DNA from: Rariglobus sp.
Lineage (GTDB): Bacteria > Verrucomicrobiota > Verrucomicrobiia > Opitutales > Opitutaceae
Reading direction: 5' to 3'
Length of the DNA stretch: 64,000 nucleotides
NCBI GenBank assembly: GCA_029266495.1
Contig: JAQSWS010000052.1
Span: 1-64,000, forward strand
The position numbers and the translations under genes are program-made. Positions 25,178 through 35,286 of the stretch are shown one piece after another. The notes beneath the pieces were generated by a model. That model had not been told where the DNA came from, searched no databases, and worked only from the letters and a program-made list of their open reading frames with translations. Every line of letters starts with the position of its first letter. The first letter of the stretch is position 1.

Positions 25178-27192
25178 TTCGGATACGCCCGGCCCGAGGT
25201 TTTTTTAGCCGCCCGGGCGGTCTTCCGGTAGTCCCCCGACTTGAGCGCCTCGATCTGGTCGCGCAGCAACGCCGCTCGCTCGAACTCCAGCTTGCCGGAA
25301 GCCTCGGCCATTTCGTCCTCCAGCTCCGTGATCACCGCCTTCACCTCCTCTTCGCTGCCCTCCGCCACGACCGCCTCCTCCTCGCGTCCGCTGCCGTCGT
25401 AAACGTGCAGGCTCGATTGCGCCGAGCGTTTTACGCTGCGCGGTGTGATCCCGTGCTCCCGGTTGTAGGCGATCTGCTTTTCGCGTCGCGCCAGCGTGAT
25501 TTCCTGCGTGCGGCGGATCGAGTCGGTGATCTTGTCCGCATAAAAAATCACCCGCCCGTCCTCGTGACGCGCCGCCCGTCCCGCCGTCTGGATGAGCGAG
25601 GTTTCGCTGCGGAGAAACCCCTCCTTGTCGGCATCGAGGATCGCCACCAGCGCGACCTCGGGCAGGTCGAGCCCCTCTCGCAAAAGATTGATCCCCACCA
25701 GCACGTCGAAATTGCCCAGCCTCAGGTTGCGCAAGATTTCGACCCGTTCGATCGCGTCGATGTCGCTGTGCAGGTATTCCACGCGGACCTTCGCCTCGCG
25801 CATAAAACTCGTGAGGTCCTCCGACAATCGTTTCGTCAACGTGGTCACGAGCACGCGCTCCCCTTTTTCAACCGCGCGTTTGACCTCCCCGATGAGATGC
25901 TCGACCTGGCCCTTGGTCGGGTGGATCACGATCTCGGGATCGAGCAGCCCGGTCGGCCGGATGACCTGCTCGGCGACGACCGTCGAATGCTGGATCTCGT
26001 ATTTGGCCGGCGTCGCCGAGACGAAAAGCGTCTGGCCCGTGATCGATAAAAACTCGTCGAAGGTCTGCGGGCGGTTGTCGAGCGCCGAGGGCAGGCGGAA
26101 CCCGAAGTTGACGAGGTTCATTTTGCGCGCGCGGTCGCCGTTGGACATGCCGCCGATCTGCGGGATCGTCACGTGGCTTTCGTCCACCATCAACAACGCG
26201 TCCTTGGGGAAGAAATCGATCAGGCAGATCGGCCGCTCCCCGGGCTTCCGGCCGGCGATGACGCTGGAATAGTTCTCGATGCCGTTGCAGAAGCCCATTT
26301 CCTGAAGCATCTCCAGGTCGTAGTTCGTGCGCATGCGGATGCGCTGGGCCTCCAGGAACTGCGAGTTCTTTTCAAAAAAGGCCACGCGCTCGTCCAGCTC
26401 GGCCTTGATCGCCTGGATCGCGCCCGAAAGCTTGTCCTTGCTCGCAACGTATTGCGTGGCCGGATACAGATCGAACTGGTCCAGCGTCCGCGTGACCGAG
26501 CCCGTGACGGGGTCGAACTCGCTCAGCGCCTCGATCTCCTCGCCCCAGAACTCCACGCGCAAACCGAGCTCGAGATAGGCGGGCATGATGTCGACGACAT
26601 CGCCCCGCACCCGGAAGGCGCCGCGCTTCAATTCGTAGTCGTTCCGCTCGTAGAGAATGTCGACGAGCTTTTGCAGAAGGACGTTGCGCCCCAGCGGAGA
26701 GCCCTTGCGCAGCGGGATGCGCATCTCCTGGAAATCCTCGGGGGAACCCAAGCCGTAGATGCATGAAACCGAGGCGACCACGATCACGTCGCGGCGCGAC
26801 ACCAGCGAACTGGCCGTGGCGATGCGCATGCGCTCGATCTCCTCGTTGATCGACGAGTCCTTCTCGATGTAGGTGTCGCTCGAGGCCACATATGCCTCGG
26901 GCTGGTAGTAGTCGTAGTAGCTGACGAAGTATTCGACCGCGTTCTCGGGAAAGAAATTCTTGAACTCCGAGTAAAGCTGGGCCGCGAGCGTCTTGTTGTG
27001 CGAAATGATCAGCACCGGCCGGTCGCACCGCGCAATGACGTTCGCCATCGTGAACGTCTTGCCCGAACCCGTGACGCCGAGGAGCGTCTGGAACCGATTC
27101 CCCGCCTCGATCGACGCCGTGAGTGTTTCAATTGCCTGGGGTTGATCGCCGGTCGGCTGGTAATCGGCGTGAAGTTTAAACAGCGAAGGCAT
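25159..27192 (-). CDS. uvrB: Excinuclease ABC subunit B
   Basis: 677 residues from ATG 27192, matching the family start MPSLFKLHADYQPTGDQPQA; an upstream frame adds 12 residues. Walker A GVTGSGKTF, the beta-hairpin region YYDYYQPEAYV, MVDESHV and helicase motif VI QTAGRAARH are visible. The C-terminal UVR domain (ITELEDEMAEASGKLEFERA) binds UvrC. It verifies damage after UvrA in nucleotide excision repair. Confidence 0.97.
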   Translation of the reverse strand: MPSLFKLHADYQPTGDQPQAIETLTASIEAGNRFQTLLGVTGSGKTFTMANVIARCDRPVLIISHNKTLAAQLYSEFKNFFPENAVEYFVSYYDYYQPEAYVASSDTYIEKDSSINEEIERMRIATASSLVSRRDVIVVASVSCIYGLGSPEDFQEMRIPLRKGSPLGRNVLLQKLVDILYERNDYELKRGAFRVRGDVVDIMPAYLELGLRVEFWGEEIEALSEFDPVTGSVTRTLDQFDLYPATQYVASKDKLSGAIQAIKAELDERVAFFEKNSQFLEAQRIRMRTNYDLEMLQEMGFCNGIENYSSVIAGRKPGERPICLIDFFPKDALLMVDESHVTIPQIGGMSNGDRARKMNLVNFGFRLPSALDNRPQTFDEFLSITGQTLFVSATPAKYEIQHSTVVAEQVIRPTGLLDPEIVIHPTKGQVEHLIGEVKRAVEKGERVLVTTLTKRLSEDLTSFMREAKVRVEYLHSDIDAIERVEILRNLRLGNFDVLVGINLLREGLDLPEVALVAILDADKEGFLRSETSLIQTAGRAARHEDGRVIFYADKITDSIRRTQEITLARREKQIAYNREHGITPRSVKRSAQSSLHVYDGSGREEEAVVAEGSEEEVKAVITELEDEMAEASGKLEFERAALLRDQIEALKSGDYRKTARAAKKTSGRAYPKAGRRK

Positions 27193-27244
27193 GGTTGGGC
27201 CGCCTACGATTACCCGGTTTCGCCCCATGGCAACCGTCCGCCAA

Positions 27245-28339
27245 TCAAAGTCCCAACCGCTTGATGATCCGCGCCTTGATGCCGTCCCTGCCCCGGGCGT
27301 CCACCTCCCGGTTCAAGTGGCGCCGGCCGATGTCCGCAATGAGGCCCATCACAAAACCCGCCCGCACGACAAAGGAGCCGCCGTCGGGCACCGCCACCAC
27401 CGCGAGCTCGGCAAACGGATCATTCATGTTGGTGAACACCACCTGGCGCTCGCCGTCGCTGCGTTCGTTGCGCAGTTCAACAAGGCCAAAGGTGCCGCAC
27501 AGCCACCAGGAAAACGGGCGCTTCCAGTCGGGCAGCAGCCGCCGGCGGCGGGTGAGTGCGGAATCCACCGATTGGACGAATCGCCGGCGCACCCACAGGC
27601 GCTCGCCCGGCCACAGCGCATGGTCCACCGAGACGGCGCTCTCGCCGATCACCGGCAGCGCGACCTCGGTTTTTCTCAACCGCACCGCATGGCCCCTGAC
27701 CGCCAGCTGCGCCCAGCCGTAGTAAAGGCAGGCCGCCACCGCCAGCCAGCCGAACAAATAGGTGAAAAACACCGCGTAGATCAGCCCCTTGCCTTCCTTC
27801 CAGGCGATGCGCAGGTAATGCATCACCGCATAGTTTTCGGTCTTCAACTGCGACTGCTCCTGATCCAGCTCCTCCAGCTTCCGCTCCAACTCCGCCCGGA
27901 CTCGTTCGCCCAGGACCACCTCGCGCTGCAACTCCACGATCCGCGTCTGCGTCTCCGTTTGCATCACCACGGTCTTCGCAAGCTGCGCATCGTGGGCGGC
28001 CTGCTGCTCCTTGTCGCCGATCAGACGCTCCAGCGTCCCCGCATCGAGTTCGCGCAGCGTCTTGAGCACCTTTTCGATCTGCTCCCCGCGCTGCTTCTGC
28101 GCCGCGAGCATCGCGGTGGCGACGTTCGTTTTCTGGCTGACCTCGGACAGCTCCGTCCGGAACTTGGCGCGATCGCCCTCGACTTGGGACATCCGCTTTG
28201 ACCGGTGCTCCTCAAAGCCGGCGTGATCCTGCACAAACAGCCACAAGGAATAGGTCACAAGTGTCAGCACGGCGATCAACACGGCCATGCCCAGCTTGCG
28301 GGCCAGTTTGGAAATGAAGGCTAAGGCGGGGTTTTCCAT
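27245..28339 (-). CDS. Membrane-anchored coiled-coil protein of unknown function
   Basis: 364 residues. One membrane helix near residues 15-35 (LGMAVLIAVLTLVTYSLWLF), a long charged coiled coil (about 45-170) and a second membrane segment (about 185-210, AVFFTYLFGWLAVAACLYY), then a soluble C-terminal domain of about 150 residues. The C-terminal part (WPGERLWVRRRFV, PDGGSFVVRAGFVMGL) weakly recalls the AIM24/TIGR00266 beta-rich fold, but I would not assign it. With two membrane passes the coiled coil would lie on the periplasmic side and the C-domain in the cytoplasm. It lies upstream of uvrB on the same strand. Confidence 0.65.
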   Translation of the reverse strand: MENPALAFISKLARKLGMAVLIAVLTLVTYSLWLFVQDHAGFEEHRSKRMSQVEGDRAKFRTELSEVSQKTNVATAMLAAQKQRGEQIEKVLKTLRELDAGTLERLIGDKEQQAAHDAQLAKTVVMQTETQTRIVELQREVVLGERVRAELERKLEELDQEQSQLKTENYAVMHYLRIAWKEGKGLIYAVFFTYLFGWLAVAACLYYGWAQLAVRGHAVRLRKTEVALPVIGESAVSVDHALWPGERLWVRRRFVQSVDSALTRRRRLLPDWKRPFSWWLCGTFGLVELRNERSDGERQVVFTNMNDPFAELAVVAVPDGGSFVVRAGFVMGLIADIGRRHLNREVDARGRDGIKARIIKRLGL

Positions 28340-28459
28340 CGGTGCGCCCGATCAAGCGATAAACGCCCGGGATTTCAACCGCCCATGCATGCGGTCCCCG
28401 AGATTTGCCATTCTGTTACAAGCGGGCACCGTGCAGACAACCCCCAGCCCCGTCTCCGC

Positions 28460-29734
28460 ATGTCCAAAGCCATCGTCTCATCCCTCTACGACTCGGACGT
28501 TTTCAAAATGGCGTGCCGCCAATTCGACCAGGCCGCCGACGCCATCAGCCTGCCCGAAGAGATCCGTGATCGCACCAAATATCCCCGCCGTTGCCTCGCC
28601 GTCGCCCTGCCCATCAAACGCGACGACGGCACCGTGACCGTTTTTGAAGGCTACCGGGTGCAACACAACCTTTCGACCGGCCCGGCCAAGGGCGGCATCC
28701 GTTTTCACCAGGACGTCACGATTGGCGAGGTGGCCGCACTCTCGATGTGGATGAGCTGGAAATGTTCGCTTGCCGGCCTGCCCTACGGCGGTGCCAAGGG
28801 CGGCGTGATCGTCGATCCGCGCCAGCTCTCCGAGAGCGAGCTCGAAAGGCTCTCCCGCCGCTACATGCAGGAAATCGCCCCGTTCATCGGCCCGCACGTC
28901 GACGTGCCCGCGCCCGACGTGGGCACCAACGAAAAAATCATGGGCTGGATGATGGACACCTACTCCAATCATCTCGGCCGCAACGAACCCGCCTGCGTCA
29001 CGGGCAAACCCATCTCGCTGGGCGGTTCGCAAGGCCGTCGCGAAGCGACCGGTGCAGGCGTCGCCTACCTCGTCAAACGCTACCTCGAAGATCTCAACAT
29101 CCCAGTCGCCGGGGCGACCGTCGCGATCCAGGGCTTCGGCAACGTCGGCGGCGAAACCGCCCTCGCGCTCGCCGGCTACGGCGCGAAGATCATCGCGATT
29201 TCCGACTACACCACCGGCATTCACAATGCCCGCGGAATCGACGTGAAGAAGGCCCTCGCCTTTCTCCAGTCGCAAAAGGTCCTGCGCGACTTCGATGGCG
29301 GTGAAGCCATCACCAACGAACAGCTCCTCGGCCTCGATTGCACCGTTCTCGTGCCGGCCGCGCTCGAACGCGTCATCACCGCGGAGATCGCCGCCGGGTT
29401 GCGCTGCCGCGTGCTCGCCGAGGCCGCCAACGGTCCCACGACCTTCAGCGCCGACAAGATTCTTGAGCAACGCGGCGACATCGAGGTCATCCCCGACGTG
29501 CTCTGCAATGCCGGCGGCGTCATCGTCTCCTACTTCGAGTGGCTGCAAAACCTGCAAAACTTCTACTGGGACCGGGACGAGGTCCTGCAAAAGCTGTTCG
29601 TCATCCTCGATCGCGCGAAATCATCGGTCGAATACCAGAAGCGTAAATTCAAATTCAGCCGCCGCCTCGCCGCGCTCACGCTCGGCATCCAGCGCGTCGC
29701 CGAGGCCAAGCAGAGCCGGGGACTTTTCCCTTAA
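28460..29734 (+). CDS. gdhA: Glu/Leu/Phe/Val family dehydrogenase, probably glutamate dehydrogenase
   Basis: 424 residues from ATG 28460. The substrate-binding KGGIRFH and the catalytic-lysine motif PYGGAKGGV are clear, with the dinucleotide motif VAIQGFGNVGGE near residue 220. Length and the VDVPAPDVGTNEKIMGWM stretch fit hexameric glutamate dehydrogenases. It interconverts glutamate and 2-oxoglutarate plus ammonia in the cytoplasm; cofactor preference cannot be read safely. Confidence 0.93.
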   Translation: MSKAIVSSLYDSDVFKMACRQFDQAADAISLPEEIRDRTKYPRRCLAVALPIKRDDGTVTVFEGYRVQHNLSTGPAKGGIRFHQDVTIGEVAALSMWMSWKCSLAGLPYGGAKGGVIVDPRQLSESELERLSRRYMQEIAPFIGPHVDVPAPDVGTNEKIMGWMMDTYSNHLGRNEPACVTGKPISLGGSQGRREATGAGVAYLVKRYLEDLNIPVAGATVAIQGFGNVGGETALALAGYGAKIIAISDYTTGIHNARGIDVKKALAFLQSQKVLRDFDGGEAITNEQLLGLDCTVLVPAALERVITAEIAAGLRCRVLAEAANGPTTFSADKILEQRGDIEVIPDVLCNAGGVIVSYFEWLQNLQNFYWDRDEVLQKLFVILDRAKSSVEYQKRKFKFSRRLAALTLGIQRVAEAKQSRGLFP

Positions 29735-29790
29735 TTCCACGTCCGGGGATTGCCCGGGGACGATCCAGTCAAATCGCTTGCAGGAAAAGT

Positions 29791-29816
29791 TAGTGTATCC
29801 AGATAAAGATACATTA
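29791..29816. promoter_or_regulatory. Inverted repeat upstream of the glycosyltransferase/glf cluster
   Basis: TAGTGTATC and GATACATTA, nine-base arms with one mismatch and an eight-base spacer, in an AT-rich spot of an otherwise GC-rich 248-base gap. Probable operator for the sugar cluster that starts at 29983. Confidence 0.45.
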
Positions 29817-29982
29817 ATTGCAAACAGCTGAATAAAAACAAAAAGCACGCGGACTTCCCCGGCAACGCTGTTGGTCGAAAACAAGACACAGGCGGTCCGT
29901 CCCCGCAGCGAGGCGTCGGTAAGACGCCCGTAAAAATGCATCCGTGCGGGAACCCGGCAGGGTGATTCCTGACCGTCTTTTA

Positions 29983-31293
29983 ATGTCTTCCTCTTTTTCC
30001 TCCTCACCCGTCGCATTTGATTTCCTCCCTCCACCCGGTCCTCCGGAAAAACAGCCGGCGCGGCCGCGATCTGCGGAGCGGCACACCGCCCTCCTCGAAA
30101 AGCAGATTCCGCTCATCGCCATCTGTCATCTGAGCTGGGACTGGGTATGGCAGCGCCCCCAGCAGTTTCTCTCCCGCCTCGCCAAAAACCATCCGGTGCT
30201 CTTCGTGGAAACGCACCGCACCGAAACCCCGGTGGCCTTCACCCGCACTCGCACCGCCCGGGGTCATCCATCCGTCACCATCCTCGAAATCCACCTGCCG
30301 TCCGAGCATTGGTCCGATGGTTCGTATATCGATCTTGAGCGCCGTCGCGTCCTGCAGGACCGCCTGGCGGGCGAGTTCGACGGGCGCTTCGATGGCGCCG
30401 TTCTCTGGTTCAACGACCCCATGGCCGTCACCGCCTATGCCGGTCGCCTGGGAGAGCGGATGATTGTCTATGACTGCATGGATGAACTCACCCAGTTTCA
30501 CGGCGCCCCGGCGGAGTTGGTGAAGCGTGAACACGAGCTCACCCTTCGCGCCGACGTCATTTTCTGCGGGGGCCGTGCGATGCGCGAAAAACGGCTTCCA
30601 CTGAATGCCAACACCCACTTCTACGGCACCGGCGTCGATTGCGAACACTTCGGCGCGGCGCTGTCCGCCAGCCTGCCCGTCGATCCTGACGTCGCCGCCC
30701 TCCCGGGACCGGTGCTGGGTTATTTCGGCGTGGTGGATGAGCGCATTGATTACACACTCCTCGCCGCGCTCGCCGATGCGCAGCCAGACTGGAGCATCGC
30801 AATGGTCGGGCCCTTTGCCAAAATCGACCCGGCCCGACTCCCGCGCCGTCCCAATCTTCACTGGATGGGCGCGCGTCCTTACGAGCGGCTTCCCGCCATC
30901 ACGAAAGGCTTTTCCGTATGCCTGATGCCCTTCGCGCTCAATGCCGCGACCGAATACATCAACCCGACCAAGGCGCTTGAATACATGGCGGCCGGGCGCC
31001 CCGTGGTTTCAACCGCGATCAACGAAGTTCGCACCAACTTCAGCGCCGTCTCCCGCATCGCCCGCAGCCACGAGGAGTTCATCAAAATGTGCCGGCGCGA
31101 GATCCGCTCGCCTTCCCGCCTCCGTGTTCAGCGCGGACTCAAGCTCGCGGCCGAAAACACCTGGGAGGCGATTGCCGCCCGGATGGACGGCCACATCGAA
31201 GCGGTCCTGGCGCGGCAGTCCAAAGCCCGCGCCACCACCGTTTCGTCCCCGGCGCCGCTGCCTCTTCCCAACAACCAGCCCGCGTATGTTTGA
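29983..31293 (+). CDS. Glycosyltransferase (GT4-like)
   Basis: 436 residues from ATG 29983. The N-terminal part IAICHLSWDWVWQRPQQFLS and the C-terminal Rossmann segment PTKALEYMAAGRPVVSTAI are typical of retaining GT-B enzymes with a UDP-sugar donor. It overlaps the glf gene by eight bases, so it is translationally coupled to UDP-galactopyranose mutase, and transfer of galactofuranose or a related sugar onto a surface glycan is a sensible guess. No signal peptide; it acts at the cytoplasmic face of the membrane. Confidence 0.85.
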   Translation: MSSSFSSSPVAFDFLPPPGPPEKQPARPRSAERHTALLEKQIPLIAICHLSWDWVWQRPQQFLSRLAKNHPVLFVETHRTETPVAFTRTRTARGHPSVTILEIHLPSEHWSDGSYIDLERRRVLQDRLAGEFDGRFDGAVLWFNDPMAVTAYAGRLGERMIVYDCMDELTQFHGAPAELVKREHELTLRADVIFCGGRAMREKRLPLNANTHFYGTGVDCEHFGAALSASLPVDPDVAALPGPVLGYFGVVDERIDYTLLAALADAQPDWSIAMVGPFAKIDPARLPRRPNLHWMGARPYERLPAITKGFSVCLMPFALNAATEYINPTKALEYMAAGRPVVSTAINEVRTNFSAVSRIARSHEEFIKMCRREIRSPSRLRVQRGLKLAAENTWEAIAARMDGHIEAVLARQSKARATTVSSPAPLPLPNNQPAYV

Positions 31294-32404
31294 TTACCTT
31301 ATCGTCGGGGCGGGCTTCGCCGGCAGCGTGCTGGCCGAACGCCTCGCCCGCGGCCTCAACAAGCGCGTGCTCATCGTGGACAAACGCGCCCACATTGGCG
31401 GCAACGCCTATGACTGCCACGACGAGCACGGCATCCTGGTTCACCGCTACGGCCCGCACATCTTCCACACCAACTCGGCGGACATCTTCGACTACCTCTC
31501 GCGCTTCACCGAGTGGCGGCAATACCAGCATCGCGTGCGGGCCTGCGTCGACGGCCGCCTTGTGCCGATCCCCATCAATCTCGACACGATCAACACCCTC
31601 TACGGCCTCAGCCTCGATCCGTCCGGCATGCGCGAGTTCCTCGCGGCGGTCGCCGAGAAGCGCGATCCGGTCGTCACCTCCGAGGACGTGGTCCTGAACG
31701 GCGTCGGCCGCGAGCTCTACGAAAAATTCTTCCGCGGCTACACTCGCAAGCAATGGGGCCTCGATCCCTCCGAACTCGACGCGCAGGTCACCGCCCGTGT
31801 TCCCGTCCGCCTCAACCGCGACGACCGCTACTTCACGGATTCCTATCAGGCGATGCCCGCGCGCGGCTTTACCCACCTGTTCGGCAACATGCTCGATCAC
31901 CCGAAGATCAAGATCATGCTCAACACCGATTATCGCGAAGTGCGCGACATGATCTCCTTCGATCAGCTCATCTTCACCGGCCCGGTGGACGAGTTTTTCG
32001 ACTACCGGTTTGGAAAGCTTCCCTACCGCTGCCTCGAATTCAAACACGAGACCCATCACCGTCCTGTTTTTCAGGATGCCCCCGTGGTGAATTACCCCAA
32101 CGAGTATGCCTACACGCGCGTCACCGAATTCAAATATCTGACCGGGCAGGCCCATCCGTTCACCAGCATCGTTTACGAATATCCCCGCGCCGATGGTGAT
32201 CCCTATTACCCGATCCCGCGCCCGGACAACGCCGCGCTCTACAAAAAATACCAGGCGCTCGCCGGGGAGACCCCGGACGTTCACTTCGTCGGACGCCTCG
32301 CAACCTACCGTTACTACAACATGGACCAGGTGGTAGGCCAGGCTCTCACGTTATTCTCGAAACTATCCGGCGTGAAACGGGTCGAGGCGATGGCCCTCGC
32401 CTGA
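31286..32404 (+). CDS. glf: UDP-galactopyranose mutase
   Basis: 372 residues from ATG 31286, normal for bacterial UGM. FAD-binding motif YLIVGAGFAGSVLAERLA, then HIGGNAYDCHDE, RYGPHIFHTN, YTRKQWGLDP and DRYFTDSYQAMP, which line the UDP-Gal site. It converts UDP-galactopyranose to UDP-galactofuranose. It is overlapped by the preceding glycosyltransferase and followed 32 bases later by a GH2 gene, an unusual mixture of synthesis and hydrolysis genes. Confidence 0.96.
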   Translation: MFDYLIVGAGFAGSVLAERLARGLNKRVLIVDKRAHIGGNAYDCHDEHGILVHRYGPHIFHTNSADIFDYLSRFTEWRQYQHRVRACVDGRLVPIPINLDTINTLYGLSLDPSGMREFLAAVAEKRDPVVTSEDVVLNGVGRELYEKFFRGYTRKQWGLDPSELDAQVTARVPVRLNRDDRYFTDSYQAMPARGFTHLFGNMLDHPKIKIMLNTDYREVRDMISFDQLIFTGPVDEFFDYRFGKLPYRCLEFKHETHHRPVFQDAPVVNYPNEYAYTRVTEFKYLTGQAHPFTSIVYEYPRADGDPYYPIPRPDNAALYKKYQALAGETPDVHFVGRLATYRYYNMDQVVGQALTLFSKLSGVKRVEAMALA

Positions 32405-32436
32405 GTCCGCCGTTAACGCCGCCCGTTTCTCCCGTC

Positions 32437-35268
32437 ATGTTTCCGTGCTCCTCCATTCCCCGGCCCGAATACCCGCGACCCGAACGTCAGCGGGGTCGGA
32501 TTGAAGGGATGGACTGGATCAACCTCAACGGTCCCTGGCAATTTCGCTTCGACCTGCATCGCGCCGGCATCGAGGAAAACTGGGCCGCCCCCGGCGGCGG
32601 GGACTGGCGCGAACAGATTATCGTCCCCTTTTGCTGGGAGTCCCTCGCCGCGTGGGGCGAAGGCGACGCCGCCGGCAATGACAACTACTACTCCACCCGG
32701 CCCTTTATCGATCCGGTGGAAGTCACCCGGGAAAACCACCGTCACGCCCCCCGCTACGAGGTCGGCTGGTATCGGCGGCGCATCGAAATTCCCAACACGC
32801 CCGCCTGGCGGAAAAAACGCGTCATCCTCACCATCGGCGCGGCGGATTTTTTCACCGATTGCTGGTGCAACGGCGTTCACCTTGGACGCCATGAAGGGGG
32901 CTATGTGCCCTTCGAGTTCGATATCACGGACACCCTCCCCGCAGCGGGGGCAGGCGAACCACGCCAGGCGTTGATCGTCATCCGGGTCGAAGATCCGATG
33001 GACAATCACGAGCAGCCTGTCGGCAAACAATGGGGCTGGTATACCACCACCAGCGGCATCTGGCAGACCGTCTTCATCGAACCGCGCTCGCCCGCGCATA
33101 TCGAGTCGTTCCGCATCGTTCCCAACATCGACAAAAGCGAAGTGCACTTCGAGGTCTTCTGCGAGGGATCCGAAGGCGACGCCGATGTCTCGATCGAGAT
33201 CATTCCGCCCGAAGCGCCCCCGCACACCCTGATGCTCACGAGCCAGGGCTCGACCGCCAACGGCTGCACGGAACTTCATCCATTGTCCTTGTGGGATCCC
33301 GGAGACCCCAAGCTCTACCCGATCATCATCCGGTTGCGCCATCCCGACGGGCATGTGCTCGACGAGGTGCGCAGCTACTTCGGCATGCGCAAAATCAGCA
33401 CCGCGCCCGCCACCGACGCCGACGCTCCGGGCATGCTTTGCCTCAATAACAAACCCATCTACCTGCGAGGCGCCCTCCATCAGTCCTATTATCCCGACGG
33501 CGTCTACACCGCCCGTGACGCATCGGTCCTGCGCGATGACATCGACTTCGCCCGCAAGGCGGGCTTCGACTTCCTGCGCATCCACATCAAGCTCGATGAC
33601 CCCCTCGTCCTCTACTACGCGGACACGCTGGGCATCCTCCTGATGCAGGACTTTCCGAACTTCGGCGAAGGCGGCGACACGCCCACCGGACGCCGGCGCT
33701 TCGAGGAGATGATGCGCCTCGGCTTCAAGCGCGACTTCAACCACCCGTCGATCATCTCCTGGTGCATTTTCAACGAGACCTGGGGCTTCGGCGGACAGAC
33801 CGAGCTGATGAAAATCATCACTCCGCACATGTCGGCGAAGAACATCCAGAACGCCGTCGAAAAAATCGCCAACACCCCTTCGTTCAAATGGGTCCATGAG
33901 ATGTGGACCCTTGCCAAGTCGATCGACCCGACCCGCCTCATCGAGGACATGAGCGTGGTCGTCTGGGAACACCTCGCCGCCTACGGTCACGTCGACACCG
34001 ACATCAATTCCTGGCATTTCTACATCGACGATTATTATCGCGCCAAGGCTCACATCGAAAACGTCGTGGCCCAAACCTACAAGGGTTCGAATTTCAATTA
34101 CATCGAGGGTTACACCCAGAGTGGCGCCCCGCTCATCAACAGCGAATATGGCGGCGTCGGCGCGCTCGACGGCAACGTCGATGTCAGCTGGAGCTTCAAG
34201 TTTCTCACCAACGAGCTCCGCCGCCACAGCCAGCTCTCCGCCTACATTTACACCGAGCTCACCGACGTCGAATGGGAACACAACGGCTTCCTCAATTACG
34301 ACCGTTCCCCCAAGGAATTCGGCTACGTGCCCACGCTGGTCAATCAGGGCGACGTCCTGCCGATCAACGCCGCGCCCATCAGCCGCGTCGCCCCCGGCGA
34401 TTCGGTCGAGGTCGAGGTGCTCTCCTCCCACTTCTCGCGCCGGCGGCGCGAGGGTGTCACCTTCCACTGGCTTTACTCCGGGATCGACACCTTGGGCACG
34501 CATCATCCCCAACTCATGCGCGGCAGCACCAAAATCCCCTTCACCCACCATCGTGTGGAGCTCGCGCGCCGCCTCACCCTGCCGGTCCCTGCCGAGCCGA
34601 TGCTCTGCACGCTCTCCGTCGCCGCCGTCACGGCCGACGGGCAGCCCGTCTGCGGGAACTTCATTCAACACCTGGTGGGCGACGGTCCGCCTCCGTTGCG
34701 CGAGGACCGGGACAACACGCTCGTTCTCCGGCAACCGATCCACGGCTGGCACGCCGCGGAATGGAGCAACGGCATGATCACGCCGGAGGACGCCCGGGAA
34801 CGCGGTCTTTGCTTTGGCAACGGCCACGGTTTTTTCGAATGGCATTTCGAGGATGCCGCCCTGCTGCGGATCGGTCATGCGCAGCGTCTGCGACTGCTAT
34901 GCGAGGTCTCCGCGAGGCGCGACGACACACCACAAACCGGGACCCAGCGCTTTCCCACCCGGTTCGAGCTGCTCGTCAATGACCTGCCGGTGCACCGGGC
35001 ATTGCTGCCCGATCACCCCCACGACACGCGCGGTTCGCTCAGTTACCTGCGCGGCGGCCGTGGAGGCTATGGTTACCTCATGCGCACCTCGATCGAGGAT
35101 GACCTTCTCCAGCGCGTCGCCGGATCCGTCTCGGAAGAAGGCGTGCTGCGCCTCCGCTGTGCGGTTCCCGCCGGCACCGCACCGTGCGGCGGCCTCACCA
35201 TCTACGATCACGACTGCGGACGGTTCCCAATCGGCCCCACGCTGGTCATCGAATGGGAACGAGGTTGA
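32437..35268 (+). CDS. Glycoside hydrolase family 2 protein
   Basis: 943 residues. Order: jelly-roll sugar-binding domain (about 20-200, LNGPWQFRFDLHRAG), Ig-like domain (200-300), TIM barrel (about 310-620) and a long C-terminal region. The acid/base Glu lies in FNETWG (E447) and the nucleophile in INSEYGG (E570). Members are beta-galactosidases, beta-glucuronidases and beta-mannosidases; the subfamily cannot be fixed. No signal peptide is visible, so it is probably cytoplasmic. Its place between glf and a GH1-RmlD gene suggests recycling or trimming of the glycan made by the cluster. Confidence 0.9.
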   Translation: MFPCSSIPRPEYPRPERQRGRIEGMDWINLNGPWQFRFDLHRAGIEENWAAPGGGDWREQIIVPFCWESLAAWGEGDAAGNDNYYSTRPFIDPVEVTRENHRHAPRYEVGWYRRRIEIPNTPAWRKKRVILTIGAADFFTDCWCNGVHLGRHEGGYVPFEFDITDTLPAAGAGEPRQALIVIRVEDPMDNHEQPVGKQWGWYTTTSGIWQTVFIEPRSPAHIESFRIVPNIDKSEVHFEVFCEGSEGDADVSIEIIPPEAPPHTLMLTSQGSTANGCTELHPLSLWDPGDPKLYPIIIRLRHPDGHVLDEVRSYFGMRKISTAPATDADAPGMLCLNNKPIYLRGALHQSYYPDGVYTARDASVLRDDIDFARKAGFDFLRIHIKLDDPLVLYYADTLGILLMQDFPNFGEGGDTPTGRRRFEEMMRLGFKRDFNHPSIISWCIFNETWGFGGQTELMKIITPHMSAKNIQNAVEKIANTPSFKWVHEMWTLAKSIDPTRLIEDMSVVVWEHLAAYGHVDTDINSWHFYIDDYYRAKAHIENVVAQTYKGSNFNYIEGYTQSGAPLINSEYGGVGALDGNVDVSWSFKFLTNELRRHSQLSAYIYTELTDVEWEHNGFLNYDRSPKEFGYVPTLVNQGDVLPINAAPISRVAPGDSVEVEVLSSHFSRRRREGVTFHWLYSGIDTLGTHHPQLMRGSTKIPFTHHRVELARRLTLPVPAEPMLCTLSVAAVTADGQPVCGNFIQHLVGDGPPPLREDRDNTLVLRQPIHGWHAAEWSNGMITPEDARERGLCFGNGHGFFEWHFEDAALLRIGHAQRLRLLCEVSARRDDTPQTGTQRFPTRFELLVNDLPVHRALLPDHPHDTRGSLSYLRGGRGGYGYLMRTSIEDDLLQRVAGSVSEEGVLRLRCAVPAGTAPCGGLTIYDHDCGRFPIGPTLVIEWERG

Positions 35269-35286
35269 CGACGCCGGCTCGCCACC

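Noticed and set aside
32413-34878. Minus-strand 821-codon frame opposite GH2
   Set aside because: GH2 with both catalytic motifs is on the plus strand; the antisense has no recognisable motif.
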